NCBI RefSeq assembly: GCF_000379905.1
Contig: NZ_KB904058.1
Coordinates: forward strand, 193-64,192
Length of the DNA: 64,000 bases
Reading direction: 5' to 3'
Source: Rodentibacter pneumotropicus DSM 21403
Lineage (GTDB): Bacteria; Pseudomonadota; Gammaproteobacteria; Enterobacterales; Pasteurellaceae
A model generated the notes under the pieces. It worked only from the letters and a program-made list of their open reading frames with translations. It ran no database searches and had not been told where the DNA came from. Within the stretch, counting starts at the first letter, position 1. Each line of letters begins with the position of its first letter. Made by a program: the position numbers and the translations under genes. Positions 9,024 to 18,161 of the stretch are shown piece by piece.

Positions 9024-10322
9024 TTATGCTTGTGGATTCATAATTTCATCAAATGAAGATGCTTTTTCGGTCACTTGTGCTTTTGCAAGAACCGCATCAA
9101 CCGCTTGTTCTTCTAACACAACATTGCGAATATTATTCATTAACTCTTCATTTTTGCTGTAATATTCAACCACTTCAGCCGGTTGTTCGTAGGCAGAAGC
9201 GATATCTGAGATCATGGTTTTAACACGTTCCTCATCTGCTTTCAATTCGTTTGATTTGATCACTTCAGAGAATAATAAACCGACTTGAACACGACGCTTC
9301 GCATCCGCTTCAAACAATTCACCTGGTAATTGTGCTGCCTGTTGCGTATTACCTCCAAAACGTTGCGCCGCTTGGTTGCGTAACACATTAATTTCTTCTT
9401 CAACAGCAGAAGACGGCACATCAATAGGGTTTTGTTCAATTAAACCGTTAATAACTTGTTGTTTCACACGAGAAACTAGTGCATTTTTCAATTCACGTTC
9501 CATATTTTTACGGATTTCTGTACGTAAATCTGCAACTGTTTTGGTATTAGGACCGAATTTAGCCACAAATTCATCGGTTAATTCTGGCAACACCATATTT
9601 TCAACTTTTTTCAAAGTAATGGCAAATTTAGCCGGTTTACCTTTTAAGTTTTCCGCATGATATTCTTCTGGGAAAGTCACATCAATATCAAATTGCTCAC
9701 CGGCTTTATGACCCACGATACCGTCTTCAAAACCAGGAATCATACGACCTTGTCCCATGAATAAAACGAAATCGGAGGCTTTCCCACCCTCAAACTCTTC
9801 ACCATCAATAGAACCGACAAAATCAATTGTTACGCGATCATCCGCTTTTGCCGCATCTTGGCTTCCCGCCCAAGTTGCTTGTTGTTTACGTAACACATCG
9901 ACCATTTTATCAATATCTGCGTCAGTAATTTCAACGGTCGGTTTTTCAACTTTGATATTTTCTAAACCTTGTAATTTTACTTCCGGATACACTTCAAAAG
10001 TTGCGGTGAAAACTAAATCTTTACCTTGCTCAAAAGTTTCAATAGCGAAAGTCGGGCGACCTGCAATATTGATTTTCTCTGCAATCACTGCATCAAAGAA
10101 ATGACGTGGCAATAAATCATTTAATACATCTTGACGAATTGATGCACCAAAACGTTGCTCAACAATATGTGTAGGCACTTTACCTTTACGGAATCCATCC
10201 ACTCGAACATTTTTTGCTGCACGTTTAAATTCTTCACGCGTCGCTTTTTCAAGCGTTTCCGCAGGAACGGTGATAGCCACACGGCGCTCTAAACCTTGGG
10301 TTGTTTCAATATTTAATGACAT
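9024..10322 (-). CDS. tig: Trigger factor
   Basis: This ribosome-associated chaperone with peptidyl-prolyl isomerase activity acts on nascent chains. The frame is open to 10370, but the start is set at 10322 because a GAGGT ribosome-binding site lies there and the family N terminus ([14 protein letters not shown]) begins there, giving the standard 432 residues. The ribosome-docking loop with the GFRKGKVP signature is near residue 44-51. The central FKBP-like domain is at about 150-240, and the helical C-terminal chaperone domain follows. Confidence 0.98.
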   Translation of the reverse strand: MSLNIETTQGLERRVAITVPAETLEKATREEFKRAAKNVRVDGFRKGKVPTHIVEQRFGASIRQDVLNDLLPRHFFDAVIAEKINIAGRPTFAIETFEQGKDLVFTATFEVYPEVKLQGLENIKVEKPTVEITDADIDKMVDVLRKQQATWAGSQDAAKADDRVTIDFVGSIDGEEFEGGKASDFVLFMGQGRMIPGFEDGIVGHKAGEQFDIDVTFPEEYHAENLKGKPAKFAITLKKVENMVLPELTDEFVAKFGPNTKTVADLRTEIRKNMERELKNALVSRVKQQVINGLIEQNPIDVPSSAVEEEINVLRNQAAQRFGGNTQQAAQLPGELFEADAKRRVQVGLLFSEVIKSNELKADEERVKTMISDIASAYEQPAEVVEYYSKNEELMNNIRNVVLEEQAVDAVLAKAQVTEKASSFDEIMNPQA

Positions 10323-10396
10323 TTGTAACCTCAATTCATTTTTGCACTCGGTCAAACTCACACCGAACACGTTATTAAAAATAATAGTGATAAAAA

Positions 10397-10433
10397 ACTG
10401 GCAGATTATATCGAAATAAAAGCTGCCAGTCGA
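10397..10433 (-). promoter_or_regulatory. tig promoter embedded in an inverted repeat
   Basis: Minus-strand -35 TCGACT (10428-10433) and perfect -10 TATAAT (10405-10410) have 17-bp spacing. The arms ACTGGCAG (10397-10404) and CTGCCAGT (10423-10430) form an 8-bp inverted repeat that encloses the -10 and is followed by a T-run. It could be an operator, a terminator of the upstream gene, or both. Confidence 0.5.
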
Positions 10434-10503
10434 TAGAAAGTCGATAAATCAAACAAAATCACACTTATTTTGGCGATTTTATCAACAAAACTTTAGACAT
10501 AAA

Positions 10504-10533
10504 AAAAGTGCGGTTGAAAATGACCGCACTTTT
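10504..10533 (-). terminator. Terminator after kbp (inverted USS pair)
   Basis: AAAAGTGCGGT (10504-10514) pairs with ACCGCACTTTT (10523-10533). Both arms are exact USS copies, and the stem ends in a T-run on the minus strand, directly after the kbp stop. Confidence 0.85.
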
Positions 10534-10539
10534 AAGTTG

Positions 10540-10980
10540 TTATAAACTTTTCGGTAAACGAATTTTCTGCCCCGGGAAAATTTTATCCGCGTCTTTAATC
10601 ACTTCCTTATTGGCTTCAACAATCGCGGTGTATTTTGCGCCGTTTCCGTAAGCTTTTTCTGCAATTTTCCAAAGGGTATCGCCTTTTTGAATGACATAGA
10701 AAGTATCATCAGATGCTAAGCTTTCACCGTTACTGATGGTTGCATCACTTGTAACAGAAGTAATGCCTTGAATATTTCCCGCCATTAATACTGCTTTTTC
10801 TAGAGCAGCCGCAGTAGAAGCGACACCTTGAATATTTGCTACCCCATTTTCAACGGTGACAGAAAGATTTTCTACCCCCGGATTATCTTCTGCGATGTGT
10901 TGTGTCACCGCTTTTGAGGCATCCTCTTCTTTAGAAAAAAGTTTTTTGCCAATATCGCCAACAAAATCAAATAAGCCCAT
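10540..10980 (-). CDS. kbp: BON and LysM domain protein, potassium-binding protein Kbp (YgaU) family
   Basis: The 146-residue protein has an N-terminal BON domain (about 20-85) and a C-terminal LysM domain (about 95-143, starting FYVIQKGDTLWKIAEKAYG). E. coli Kbp (YgaU, 149 residues) is a cytoplasmic K+ sensor with this architecture. No signal peptide is visible. It is a monocistronic gene between tig and ypfJ with its own USS terminator. The ortholog call rests on domain order and length; potassium binding is inferred from the E. coli protein. Confidence 0.88.
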   Translation of the reverse strand: MGLFDFVGDIGKKLFSKEEDASKAVTQHIAEDNPGVENLSVTVENGVANIQGVASTAAALEKAVLMAGNIQGITSVTSDATISNGESLASDDTFYVIQKGDTLWKIAEKAYGNGAKYTAIVEANKEVIKDADKIFPGQKIRLPKSL

Positions 10981-11147
10981 TTTCTATTCCTTTTTTGGTT
11001 ATGAAACTGACGCATACCATACTGAAAAGTGATAGGAATGTCTAGAAAATATCATGTAAATTCCAGTAAATCTTTTTATAAAAAGCTTTAAAGATGACCG
11101 CACTTTGATAGAATGCGGGCATTTTTAATAACAAAACAGGGGCGATT

Positions 11148-11978
11148 ATGCGCTGGCAAGGAAGAAGAGAAAGTTCAAACATTGAAGACAGACGGGGTTC
11201 CGGTGGAAATTTTGGTGGAGGAAAAGGCACAGGAATTTTAGGCTTCATTATTTTATTAGTAGGTGCTTATTATGGGGTTGATTTATCCGGATTAGTCGGC
11301 ACACCTAATTTTTCAGGTCAATCCTCTCAACGATTGGAAACCCAGGAATAACAACAACTCGCCGGTTTATCAAAAGTCGTGTTAGCGGATACAGAAACCG
11401 TGTGGAGAAATTATTTCAAACAAATGGGTTATCAATATCAAGAACCCGTCATGGTGCTATACAACGGTGCAACCTCCACTGCTTGCGGCACGGGACAATC
11501 GGCAATGGGACCTTTTTACTGCCCGAATGATCGTAAAGTTTACCTCGATCTATCCTTCTATAATGATATGAAAAACAAATTAGGCGCAGCTGGTGATTCT
11601 GCCTTCGCTTATGTTATTGCTCACGAGGTGGGACACCATGTACAAAATTTACTCGGCGTTTTAGGGCAAGTCCATCGTGCACAACAAAGCACCGATCGCA
11701 AAACCGCCAATCAACTTTCGGTAAAATTAGAGCTACAAGCGGATTGTTTTGCCGGTGTTTGGGCAAATCAAGCAGTGAAAAGCGGTTTGTTTGAACGAGG
11801 AGATGAAGAAAAGGCCTTTAATGCGGCGGAAGCCGTGGGGGATGATCGCTTACAAAAACGCGGGCAAGGCTATGTGGTACCCGATAGTTTCACCCATGGC
11901 ACTTCCGCCCAACGTTTGACGTGGTTCAGAAAAGGATTGCAAACAGGCAATCCAAGCCAATGCGAAACTTTCAACTAA
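11148..11978 (+). pseudogene. ypfJ: YpfJ-type neutral zinc metallopeptidase interrupted by an in-frame stop
   Basis: The frame codes for a YpfJ/PF04228 family protein: an Arg/Gly-rich N terminus, one membrane anchor (about 29-45), then the metalloprotease domain with the HEVGHH zinc motif and a downstream ELQADC motif expected to supply the third ligand. A TAA at 11349-11351 cuts it after codon 67. The frame continues without shift on the other side (codons CAA CAA CTC follow), so a C-to-T change of a CAA glutamine codon is the simplest explanation. The downstream part, from a GTG at 11379 to 11978, keeps the entire catalytic domain but would lack the anchor if reinitiated. Either a recent pseudogene or a sequencing error. 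Confidence 0.85.
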
Positions 11979-11983
11979 AAAAT

Positions 11984-12009
11984 AAAGGTCTGGCAAATGC
12001 CAGACCTTT
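11984..12009. terminator. Bidirectional terminator between ypfJ and hslU
   Basis: A perfect 12-bp stem, AAAGGTCTGGCA (11984-11995) and TGCCAGACCTTT (11998-12009), sits between convergent ypfJ and hslU. It is one of the few terminators here not built from USS. Confidence 0.85.
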
Positions 12010-12024
12010 CCATTTCATAATAAA

Positions 12025-13359
12025 TTAAAGAATAAACCGGCTTAAATCTTCGTTTTCCACCACTTCGCCCAGTGCCTCTGCTACATAGGCATCATCAATA
12101 TTGACGGTTTGACCACTCATATCGCTTGCATTAAAGGATATTTTATCCATCAAACGTTCCATCACCGTATGTAAACGACGGGCACCGATATTTTCCGTTT
12201 TCTCATTGACTCGGAATGCGGCTTCGGCAATTTTTTTCACCGCATCTCGGGTAAATTCAATATTCACCCCTTCAGTCGCCATTAAGGCTTTATATTGCTC
12301 GGTTAAAGAAGCATTAGGCTCTGTTAAAATCCGCTCAAAATCAGCCGCACTTAGGGCAGAAAGTTCCACACGAATCGGCAAACGACCCTGTAATTCAGGG
12401 ATTAAATCTGAAGGACGTGCCACTTGGAACGCACCGGATGCGATAAATAAAATATGATCCGTTTTCACCATACCGTGCTTGGTACTCACCGTTGAGCCTT
12501 CCACCAACGGTAGCAAATCACGTTGTACCCCTTCACGGGAAACATCCGCACCACTATACTCGCCTTTTTTGCAAATTTTATCAATCTCATCAATAAATAC
12601 GATACCGTTTTGCTCTACCGCCTCAATGGCTTTTTGTTTCAATTCTTCCGGATTAATCAATTTTGCGGCTTCATCGTCAATCAAGGTTTTCAACGCATCT
12701 TTAATTTTCATTTTGCGCTTTTTGGTTTTTTCACTACCGAGATTTTGAAACATAGATTGTAATTGGTTTGTCATTTCTTCCATACCCGGAGGTGCCATAA
12801 TTTCCACCCCCATAGAAACACCGGCTGAAACATCAATCTCAATTTCTTTGTCATCTAACTGACCTTCACGTAATTTTTTACGGAATGCCTGACGCGTACT
12901 GCTATTGCTATCTTGGTTTTCTACTTCTCCCCACTGATTTTTTGCCGGTGGTAACAACGAATCCAGAATACGTTCTTCTGCCGCATCTTCCGCCTTTGCT
13001 CTATTTTTCGCAATTTCTTGCTGGCGAACCAATTTCATTGCACTATCCGTCAAATCACGAATAATGGAATCCACTTCTTTTCCCACATACCCCACTTCGG
13101 TAAATTTGGTGGCTTCCACTTTAATGAAAGGCGCATTGGCTAATTTTGCCAAACGTCGGGCAATTTCGGTTTTCCCCACACCGGTAGGCCCAATCATCAG
13201 AATATTTTTTGGTGTCACTTCATGGCGTAGCGGCTCTTGAAGTTGCATACGGCGCCAACGGTTACGAAGGGCAATAGCAACCGCTCTTTTGGCATCCGCC
13301 TGCCCAATAATATGTTGATCTAATTCAGAAACAATTTCGCGTGGAGTCATTTCAGACAT
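12025..13359 (-). CDS. hslU: ATP-dependent protease ATPase subunit HslU
   Basis: This AAA+ unfoldase partners with HslV. Its 444 residues have Walker A GPTGVGKT (57-64), pore motif GYVGKEV (about 91-97), the large I-domain insertion (about 110-240), Walker [10 protein letters not shown] and the conserved C-terminal tail DLSRFIL that inserts into HslV. It begins 11 bp after the hslV stop in an hslVU operon. Full length for the family. Confidence 0.98.
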   Translation of the reverse strand: MSEMTPREIVSELDQHIIGQADAKRAVAIALRNRWRRMQLQEPLRHEVTPKNILMIGPTGVGKTEIARRLAKLANAPFIKVEATKFTEVGYVGKEVDSIIRDLTDSAMKLVRQQEIAKNRAKAEDAAEERILDSLLPPAKNQWGEVENQDSNSSTRQAFRKKLREGQLDDKEIEIDVSAGVSMGVEIMAPPGMEEMTNQLQSMFQNLGSEKTKKRKMKIKDALKTLIDDEAAKLINPEELKQKAIEAVEQNGIVFIDEIDKICKKGEYSGADVSREGVQRDLLPLVEGSTVSTKHGMVKTDHILFIASGAFQVARPSDLIPELQGRLPIRVELSALSAADFERILTEPNASLTEQYKALMATEGVNIEFTRDAVKKIAEAAFRVNEKTENIGARRLHTVMERLMDKISFNASDMSGQTVNIDDAYVAEALGEVVENEDLSRFIL

Positions 13360-13370
13360 AGTATTTTTCC

Positions 13371-13898
13371 TTAATTCGGTAATTCTTCAATAGTGAAATT
13401 AGTGTTAGTGAACACACAAATATCACCAGCAATTTTTAATGATTTTTCCACAATTTCTCGGGCGGGAAGATCCGTATTTTCCACCAACGCACGGGCAGCA
13501 GAGAGGGCATAATTACCACCGGAACCAATAGCTAAAATTTGATCTTCCTCCGGTTGCACCACATCACCAATCCCCGTGATGATCAGACTTTCTTTTTCAT
13601 CTGCCACAATCAACATCGCTTCTAATTTACGCAACGCACGGTCCGTTCGCCAATCTTTCGCTAATTCCACCGCACTTTTCAACAAATGCCCTTGGTGCAT
13701 TTCCAATTTACGTTCAAACAATTCAAATAGCGTGAAAGCATCCGCCGTACCGCCGGCGAAACCGGCCAACACTTTTCCATTGTATAAACGGCGCACTTTT
13801 CGCGCATTACCTTTCATCACCGTATTACCCAGAGAAACCTGTCCGTCTCCCCCTACCACCACTCGCCCATTACGGCGTACACTGACGATTGTTGTCAT
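13371..13898 (-). CDS. hslV: ATP-dependent protease subunit HslV
   Basis: This proteasome-beta-like peptidase of 175 residues degrades misfolded proteins with HslU. Removal of Met1 exposes the catalytic threonine of the TTIVSVRR N terminus. The GDGQVSLG motif and the [11 protein letters not shown] motif are conserved. A good sigma-32-like promoter lies 35-63 bp upstream, consistent with heat-shock control. Confidence 0.98.
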   Translation of the reverse strand: MTTIVSVRRNGRVVVGGDGQVSLGNTVMKGNARKVRRLYNGKVLAGFAGGTADAFTLFELFERKLEMHQGHLLKSAVELAKDWRTDRALRKLEAMLIVADEKESLIITGIGDVVQPEEDQILAIGSGGNYALSAARALVENTDLPAREIVEKSLKIAGDICVFTNTNFTIEELPN

Positions 13899-13932
13899 TA
13901 TTCTGTCCTTTTTTTAAAAAAACTTGCCCGCT

Positions 13933-13961
13933 ATATTGCGGCAAGATTAAGAAAATTCAAG
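13933..13961 (-). promoter_or_regulatory. Sigma-32-type promoter for hslVU
   Basis: On the minus strand CTTGAA (13956-13961) and CCGCAATAT (13933-13941) are separated by 14 bp, matching the heat-shock consensus CTTGAA / CCCCATNT. hslVU is sigma-32 dependent in E. coli. An inverted repeat (CTTGCCGC / GCGGGCAAG) ending in T7 overlaps the -10 and could end transcripts from further upstream. Confidence 0.65.
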
Positions 13962-14078
13962 GGTAAATGGACAATGAACAAAAAATATGATGAAAAATGA
14001 CCGCACTTTAACTTAAAAGTGAATTTTCCCCCAAATGTCCACCTGTGGTAAAATTTACAAAAATTTTGAGGCTTATTT

Positions 14079-15683
14079 ATGACAAATTGGATTACCCCTT
14101 CCTTTCTCACACTCCTTGGCATATCGCTGTTCATTCTGATTATTCTCTGTTTTTTACTTGCCCGCCGTACGCGCGATGTACAAGAATCACAGCAAGATTT
14201 GAATAAAACCAATCATGATTTTAACCAACTTGCCGAACGTTTTGATTTACTCAATCAACAGAAAAATCTTTTGGAGCAACGAACCGTTAAAGCCCAAACG
14301 GAAAGTGAGGGGCTGCAAATTCGCTTAAGCGAGCGTGATGAAAAAATTTTCTACCTCACAAAAGAATTGGATGAAGAGCAAGCTCGCAATGAGCAAATCA
14401 GTACACAAATCACCGCATTGAAAGAACGTTTTGGCATAGCCTCTGCACAAGCGGAAAGTTTACAAAATCAACTGCAACAAAGCCAAAGCCAGCTCTTGCG
14501 CAAAGAACAAGAGCAACAAAATTTAACGGAAAAATTGACCGCACTTTCACAAGAACTGACCGGTTTGAAAACCACCTTGGCAGAGAAAGAAAAACATTTT
14601 GCCGAACAACAACAAAATATTGAACAATCTAAACAACAACTTGGGATTGAGTTTCAAAATCTCGCCAACCGTATTTTAGATGAAAAGAGCCGATCTTTTA
14701 ATCAAACCAACCAAACAGCACTGGAAACCTTGCTCAAGCCTTTCCGTGAACAAATTGAAGGTTTCCAAAAACGGGTGAATGAAATCCACTCGGAATCACT
14801 AAAAGGCAATGCCGGTTTAGAAGCAGAAATTAAGAAAGTATTGGAAGTCGGCTTAAATATGTCGCAAGAAGCGAATAATTTAACCTCTGCATTAAAAGGT
14901 GAAAAGAAGACGCTTGGTAATTGGGGAGAGATGCAATTAGAACGGGCATTACAGCTTGCCGGTTTAGTTGAAAACGTACATTATAGTGCACAAGCTCATT
15001 TTAAAGATGAACAAGGCGGAAGGAATTATCCTGATTTTGTACTAAATTTGCCTGATGAAAAACACCTCATTATTGACAGCAAAATGTCATTGATTGCCTA
15101 TGAAAGTGCGGTCAATTCTGACGATGATTTTGAGCGTGAGCGTTTACTCCGCGAACATATTAAGGCTTTAAAAAATCATATTGATGAGCTACACAAAAAA
15201 GATTACAGCAATTTAATTGGTATGTGCAGCCCAAATTTCGTGCTGATGTTTATCGCTGTCGAACCCGCTTATATTGAGGCGTTAAAACTCGATCCCCATC
15301 TCTTTAATTATGGTTATGAAAAAAATGTCGTGATGGTATCACACACTACGCTGATGCCGATTTTACGCACCGTAGCAAACCTATGGCGTATCGAACGGGG
15401 TAATGCGGAGGCCAGAGAAATAGCCGAAAAAGCCGGTGAAATTTATAACCAAATTTGCTTGGTAGCAGAACGTTTGAATAAATTAGGCAATACACTCTCA
15501 ACCGTCAGCAACCAATATAACAGCACAGTGACCGCACTTGTGGGTCAACAAGGGCTAGTCAGCAAAATTGAACGCTTTAAAGATTTATCCGCCAAAGCCA
15601 ATAAAATGATGCCAAACTTAGAATTATTAAATAATGGCGTGGATTTAAGCCGTTTGTCGATGATTACGCAAGAAGATAAATAG
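14079..15683 (+). CDS. rmuC: DNA recombination protein RmuC
   Basis: RmuC-family proteins limit rearrangements at inverted repeats; the mechanism is unclear, but the fold resembles restriction-type nucleases. The 534-residue protein has an N-terminal membrane anchor (about 8-27), a long Gln/Glu-rich coiled coil (about 35-190) and the RmuC domain (about 215-500) including the DFVLNLPDEKHLIIDSK segment. An exact USS at about 14539 falls in the coiled coil. Divergent from hslV, and followed by its own terminator. Confidence 0.93.
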   Translation: MTNWITPSFLTLLGISLFILIILCFLLARRTRDVQESQQDLNKTNHDFNQLAERFDLLNQQKNLLEQRTVKAQTESEGLQIRLSERDEKIFYLTKELDEEQARNEQISTQITALKERFGIASAQAESLQNQLQQSQSQLLRKEQEQQNLTEKLTALSQELTGLKTTLAEKEKHFAEQQQNIEQSKQQLGIEFQNLANRILDEKSRSFNQTNQTALETLLKPFREQIEGFQKRVNEIHSESLKGNAGLEAEIKKVLEVGLNMSQEANNLTSALKGEKKTLGNWGEMQLERALQLAGLVENVHYSAQAHFKDEQGGRNYPDFVLNLPDEKHLIIDSKMSLIAYESAVNSDDDFERERLLREHIKALKNHIDELHKKDYSNLIGMCSPNFVLMFIAVEPAYIEALKLDPHLFNYGYEKNVVMVSHTTLMPILRTVANLWRIERGNAEAREIAEKAGEIYNQICLVAERLNKLGNTLSTVSNQYNSTVTALVGQQGLVSKIERFKDLSAKANKMMPNLELLNNGVDLSRLSMITQEDK

Positions 15684-15710
15684 TCCTATATTTTTATTGC
15701 GATTTTAAAA

Positions 15711-15737
15711 AAAACTGCTATTTTTTGTAGCGGTTTT
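15711..15737 (+). terminator. Terminator after rmuC
   Basis: AAAACTGCTA (15711-15720) pairs with TAGCGGTTTT (15728-15737) allowing one G-U pair; T-rich tail. Confidence 0.65.
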
Positions 15738-15802
15738 TGCCGGCTCACAGGTAAAACAAAACGACTACAGCCCTTCGTGATACACTTTATTTAGGAAACA
15801 AA

Positions 15803-16357
15803 ATGGAACAACAAAAACCTCAGGTCGATCCCTACTCCAAATATAATGCACAATCCAGTATGCTCAGCAAAATTATTTTTACCAGTCGCTGGCTACAACT
15901 GCCGATCTATTTAGGCTTGATTGTCGTTCAAGGGATTTATGTCTATAAATTTCTAAAATCTCTCTGGCATTTGATTATTAATGTCAATACCATGGATTCC
16001 GAAACGATTATGTTAGCGGTACTTAACCTAATTGATGTAGTTATGATTGCCAATTTATTAGTAATGGTCACGCTTGGCGGTTATGAAATTTTTGTATCAA
16101 AGTTAAAAACCCGCAATCATCCGGATCAACCCGAGTGGATGAGCCATGTGAATGCCACCGTATTAAAAGTTAAACTTTCTATGTCAATTATCAGCATTTC
16201 ATCGATTCATTTGCTTCAAACCTTTGTTAATGCCGCAAGAATCCCTGAAAAAACAATTATGTGGGAACTATTTCTTCACTTCGGTTTTCTTGTATCTGCC
16301 ATCGCTCTCGCCTATACAGACAAAATCCTATATAGCACCAACCATAAAAACCACTAG
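15803..16357 (+). CDS. yqhA: UPF0114 family inner-membrane protein YqhA
   Basis: The 184-residue protein has four hydrophobic segments (about 33-52, 70-92, 121-141, 152-172) and a cytoplasmic loop with [14 protein letters not shown]. It matches the UPF0114/YqhA family (TIGR00645), widespread in gammaproteobacteria and of unknown function. An AGGAA ribosome-binding site precedes ATG 15803. No conserved functional partner is adjacent; recA follows but has its own LexA-controlled promoter after a terminator. Confidence 0.85.
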   Translation: MEQQKPQVDPYSKYNAQSSMLSKIIFTSRWLQLPIYLGLIVVQGIYVYKFLKSLWHLIINVNTMDSETIMLAVLNLIDVVMIANLLVMVTLGGYEIFVSKLKTRNHPDQPEWMSHVNATVLKVKLSMSIISISSIHLLQTFVNAARIPEKTIMWELFLHFGFLVSAIALAYTDKILYSTNHKNH

Positions 16358-16381
16358 AAATAAGGCAGTATTTTTCCTTAC

Positions 16382-16410
16382 AGAAACGCTAACTAAAAGT
16401 TGGCGTTTCT
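16382..16410 (+). terminator. Terminator after yqhA
   Basis: AGAAACGCTAACT pairs with AGTTGGCGTTTCT (one T-G pair) around a short A-rich loop, followed by TTTTAG. Confidence 0.8.
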
Positions 16411-16439
16411 TTTAGTTCATAAAAATATTCAAAATAGCC

Positions 16440-16468
16440 TTGATACTGTATATAAATACAGATACAAT
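16440..16468 (+). promoter_or_regulatory. recA promoter with LexA (SOS) box
   Basis: -35 TTGATA (16440-16445) and -10 TACAAT (16463-16468) have a 17-bp spacer. The 16-bp SOS box CTGTATATAAATACAG (16446-16461), a full CTG-N10-CAG LexA site, fills the spacer between them, so LexA binding would block polymerase directly. Confidence 0.92.
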
Positions 16469-16499
16469 GCCTGAAATTTTATTTAACGAGGAAAAATAA

Positions 16500-17606
16500 A
16501 TGGCATCACAAGACGAAAAAAAGAAAGGGAAAACAACAGCAAGCGCGCCTGCAACAGCGGAAGAAAAACAAAAAGCTCTTGCAGCTGCGCTAGGGCACAT
16601 AGAAAAACAATTCGGTAAAGGCTCTATTATGAAATTAGGGGATACACAAGCCCTTGATGTAGAATCCATTTCTACCGGTTCGATAGGACTTGACGCCGCA
16701 TTAGGAATCGGCGGGTTACCAATGGGACGTATTGTTGAAATCTTTGGTCCTGAATCTTCCGGTAAAACAACTTTAACACTTTCAGTTATCGCTCAAGCTC
16801 AAAAAGCAGGTAAAACCTGTGCATTTATTGATGCCGAGCATGCTTTAGATCCGATTTATGCCGCTAAATTGGGGGTTAATGTTAAGGATCTATTAGTCTC
16901 CCAACCCGATAATGGTGAACAAGCACTTGAGATCTGTGATGCCTTAGTCCGTTCAGGTGCGGTTGAGCTTATTATTGTTGACTCCGTTGCCGCACTGACA
17001 CCCAAAGCCGAAATTGAAGGTGATATGGGGGATTCTCATGTGGGATTACAGGCCCGTTTAATGTCCCAAGCATTACGTAAATTAACCGGTCAAATTAAAA
17101 ATGCCAACTGTTTGGTTATATTTATTAACCAAATCCGAATGAAAATCGGTTCTTATGGTAACCCAGAAACAACAACCGGTGGGAATGCGCTAAAATTTTA
17201 TGCCTCGGTTCGCTTGGATATTCGTCGTACGGGCTCAGTCAAGGATGGTGAAAATATTATTGGTAATGAAACCAAAGTAAAAGTGGTTAAAAATAAATTG
17301 GCGCCTCCATTCCGTCAGGTAGAATTCCAAATTCTTTATGGTGAAGGTATTTCTAAGACAGGTGAATTGATTGAACTAGGAGTTCAGCACAAATTGGTGA
17401 ATAAATCAGGAGCTTGGTATTCTTATGAGGATGAAAAAATAGGTCAAGGCAAGGCAAATGCAATGAAGTGGCTACTGGACAATCCAGAGAAAGCCATGGT
17501 ATTAGAAAATAAATTACGAGCCGAGTTAATCGCAAATCCTGATCAAGGATTCACTGAAGATATTGATCAAGCCGATGACAAATTAAATTCAGAGGATGAA
17601 TTTTAA
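16500..17606 (+). CDS. recA: Recombinase RecA (divergent DNA-binding loops)
   Basis: RecA drives strand exchange, LexA cleavage and recombination of incoming DNA. The 368-residue protein keeps Walker A GPESSGKT (83-90), the catalytic Glu of DAEHALDP, Walker [11 protein letters not shown] and the [15 protein letters not shown] core. Three features are odd. Residues 2-20 form a Lys/Ala/Thr-rich extension of about 16 residues relative to E. coli. The L1 residue equivalent to Met164 is Val181. Loop L2 reads [15 protein letters not shown], with VMF replaced by SY, one residue shorter. The start is firm: GAGG lies 8 bases before ATG 16500, and translation from the next in-frame Met would delete conserved core. 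Full-length and SOS-regulated, so presumably functional. Confidence 0.97.
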   Translation: MASQDEKKKGKTTASAPATAEEKQKALAAALGHIEKQFGKGSIMKLGDTQALDVESISTGSIGLDAALGIGGLPMGRIVEIFGPESSGKTTLTLSVIAQAQKAGKTCAFIDAEHALDPIYAAKLGVNVKDLLVSQPDNGEQALEICDALVRSGAVELIIVDSVAALTPKAEIEGDMGDSHVGLQARLMSQALRKLTGQIKNANCLVIFINQIRMKIGSYGNPETTTGGNALKFYASVRLDIRRTGSVKDGENIIGNETKVKVVKNKLAPPFRQVEFQILYGEGISKTGELIELGVQHKLVNKSGAWYSYEDEKIGQGKANAMKWLLDNPEKAMVLENKLRAELIANPDQGFTEDIDQADDKLNSEDEF

Positions 17607-17628
17607 TTCACCCGTTATTTTAGCCTTT

Positions 17629-17658
17629 TAAAGTGCGGTCAATTTTGCCCGCACTTTT
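17629..17658 (+). terminator. recA-recX intercistronic stem-loop (USS based)
   Basis: AAAGTGCGG (17630-17638) pairs with CCGCACTTT (17649-17657), followed by T-rich sequence. It probably terminates most recA transcripts and allows limited readthrough into recX, as known for E. coli recA-recX. Confidence 0.75.
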
Positions 17659-17674
17659 TCTCCAAGGAGTGATG

Positions 17675-18133
17675 ATGTCTTCTATTGCACTAAGTTATGT
17701 TATTAATTTACTTGCCCGTCGTGAATACAGCGAGTTTGAACTCCGCAATAAAATGCAAGAAAAAGCCTTTTCCGAACCAGAAATTGATGAAGTTATTACA
17801 CATTGCCAGCAAAAAAATTGGCAGAATGATAAACGCTTTGCGGAAAACTATTTGCATTATCGTAGTCAGCGAGGCTATGGCGAGAATAGAATCAGACAGG
17901 AACTAAAACATTTAAAAGGAGTGCCGTCAGCTATTATTACTGAAGTATTCGCAGAATGTGATATAAATTGGTCCGAGCTTGCTTTTGTGGTTTTACGTAA
18001 AAAATTTCCTAATTACATAGAAAAACATTCTCCAAAAATAAAACAGAAAATTTGGAACTATATGCTTTCCCACGGTTTTTCTTCTGAACAATTTTCACAC
18101 TTTATTGGGAATGAATCGGCATTTTTTGAATAA
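17675..18133 (+). CDS. recX: Regulatory protein RecX
   Basis: RecX (152 residues) inhibits RecA by binding the filament. It is all-helical with the three tandem RecX motifs, including LARREYSEFELRNKM (about 9-23) and RFAENYLHYRSQRGYGENRI. The frame is open from 17633, but two ATGs at 17672 and 17675 follow an AAGGAG site (17664-17669). The second has the better 5-nt spacing and gives the family N terminus MSSIALSY. It is cotranscribed with recA through a USS stem-loop. Confidence 0.93.
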   Translation: MSSIALSYVINLLARREYSEFELRNKMQEKAFSEPEIDEVITHCQQKNWQNDKRFAENYLHYRSQRGYGENRIRQELKHLKGVPSAIITEVFAECDINWSELAFVVLRKKFPNYIEKHSPKIKQKIWNYMLSHGFSSEQFSHFIGNESAFFE

Positions 18134-18161
18134 ATTATGCTTATCTTGATATTAGCCATTT

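Noticed and set aside
11349-11351. Programmed readthrough or recoding of the ypfJ stop
   Set aside because: TAA is the least leaky stop, and no recoding hairpin or selenocysteine element is visible; a nonsense mutation is simpler.
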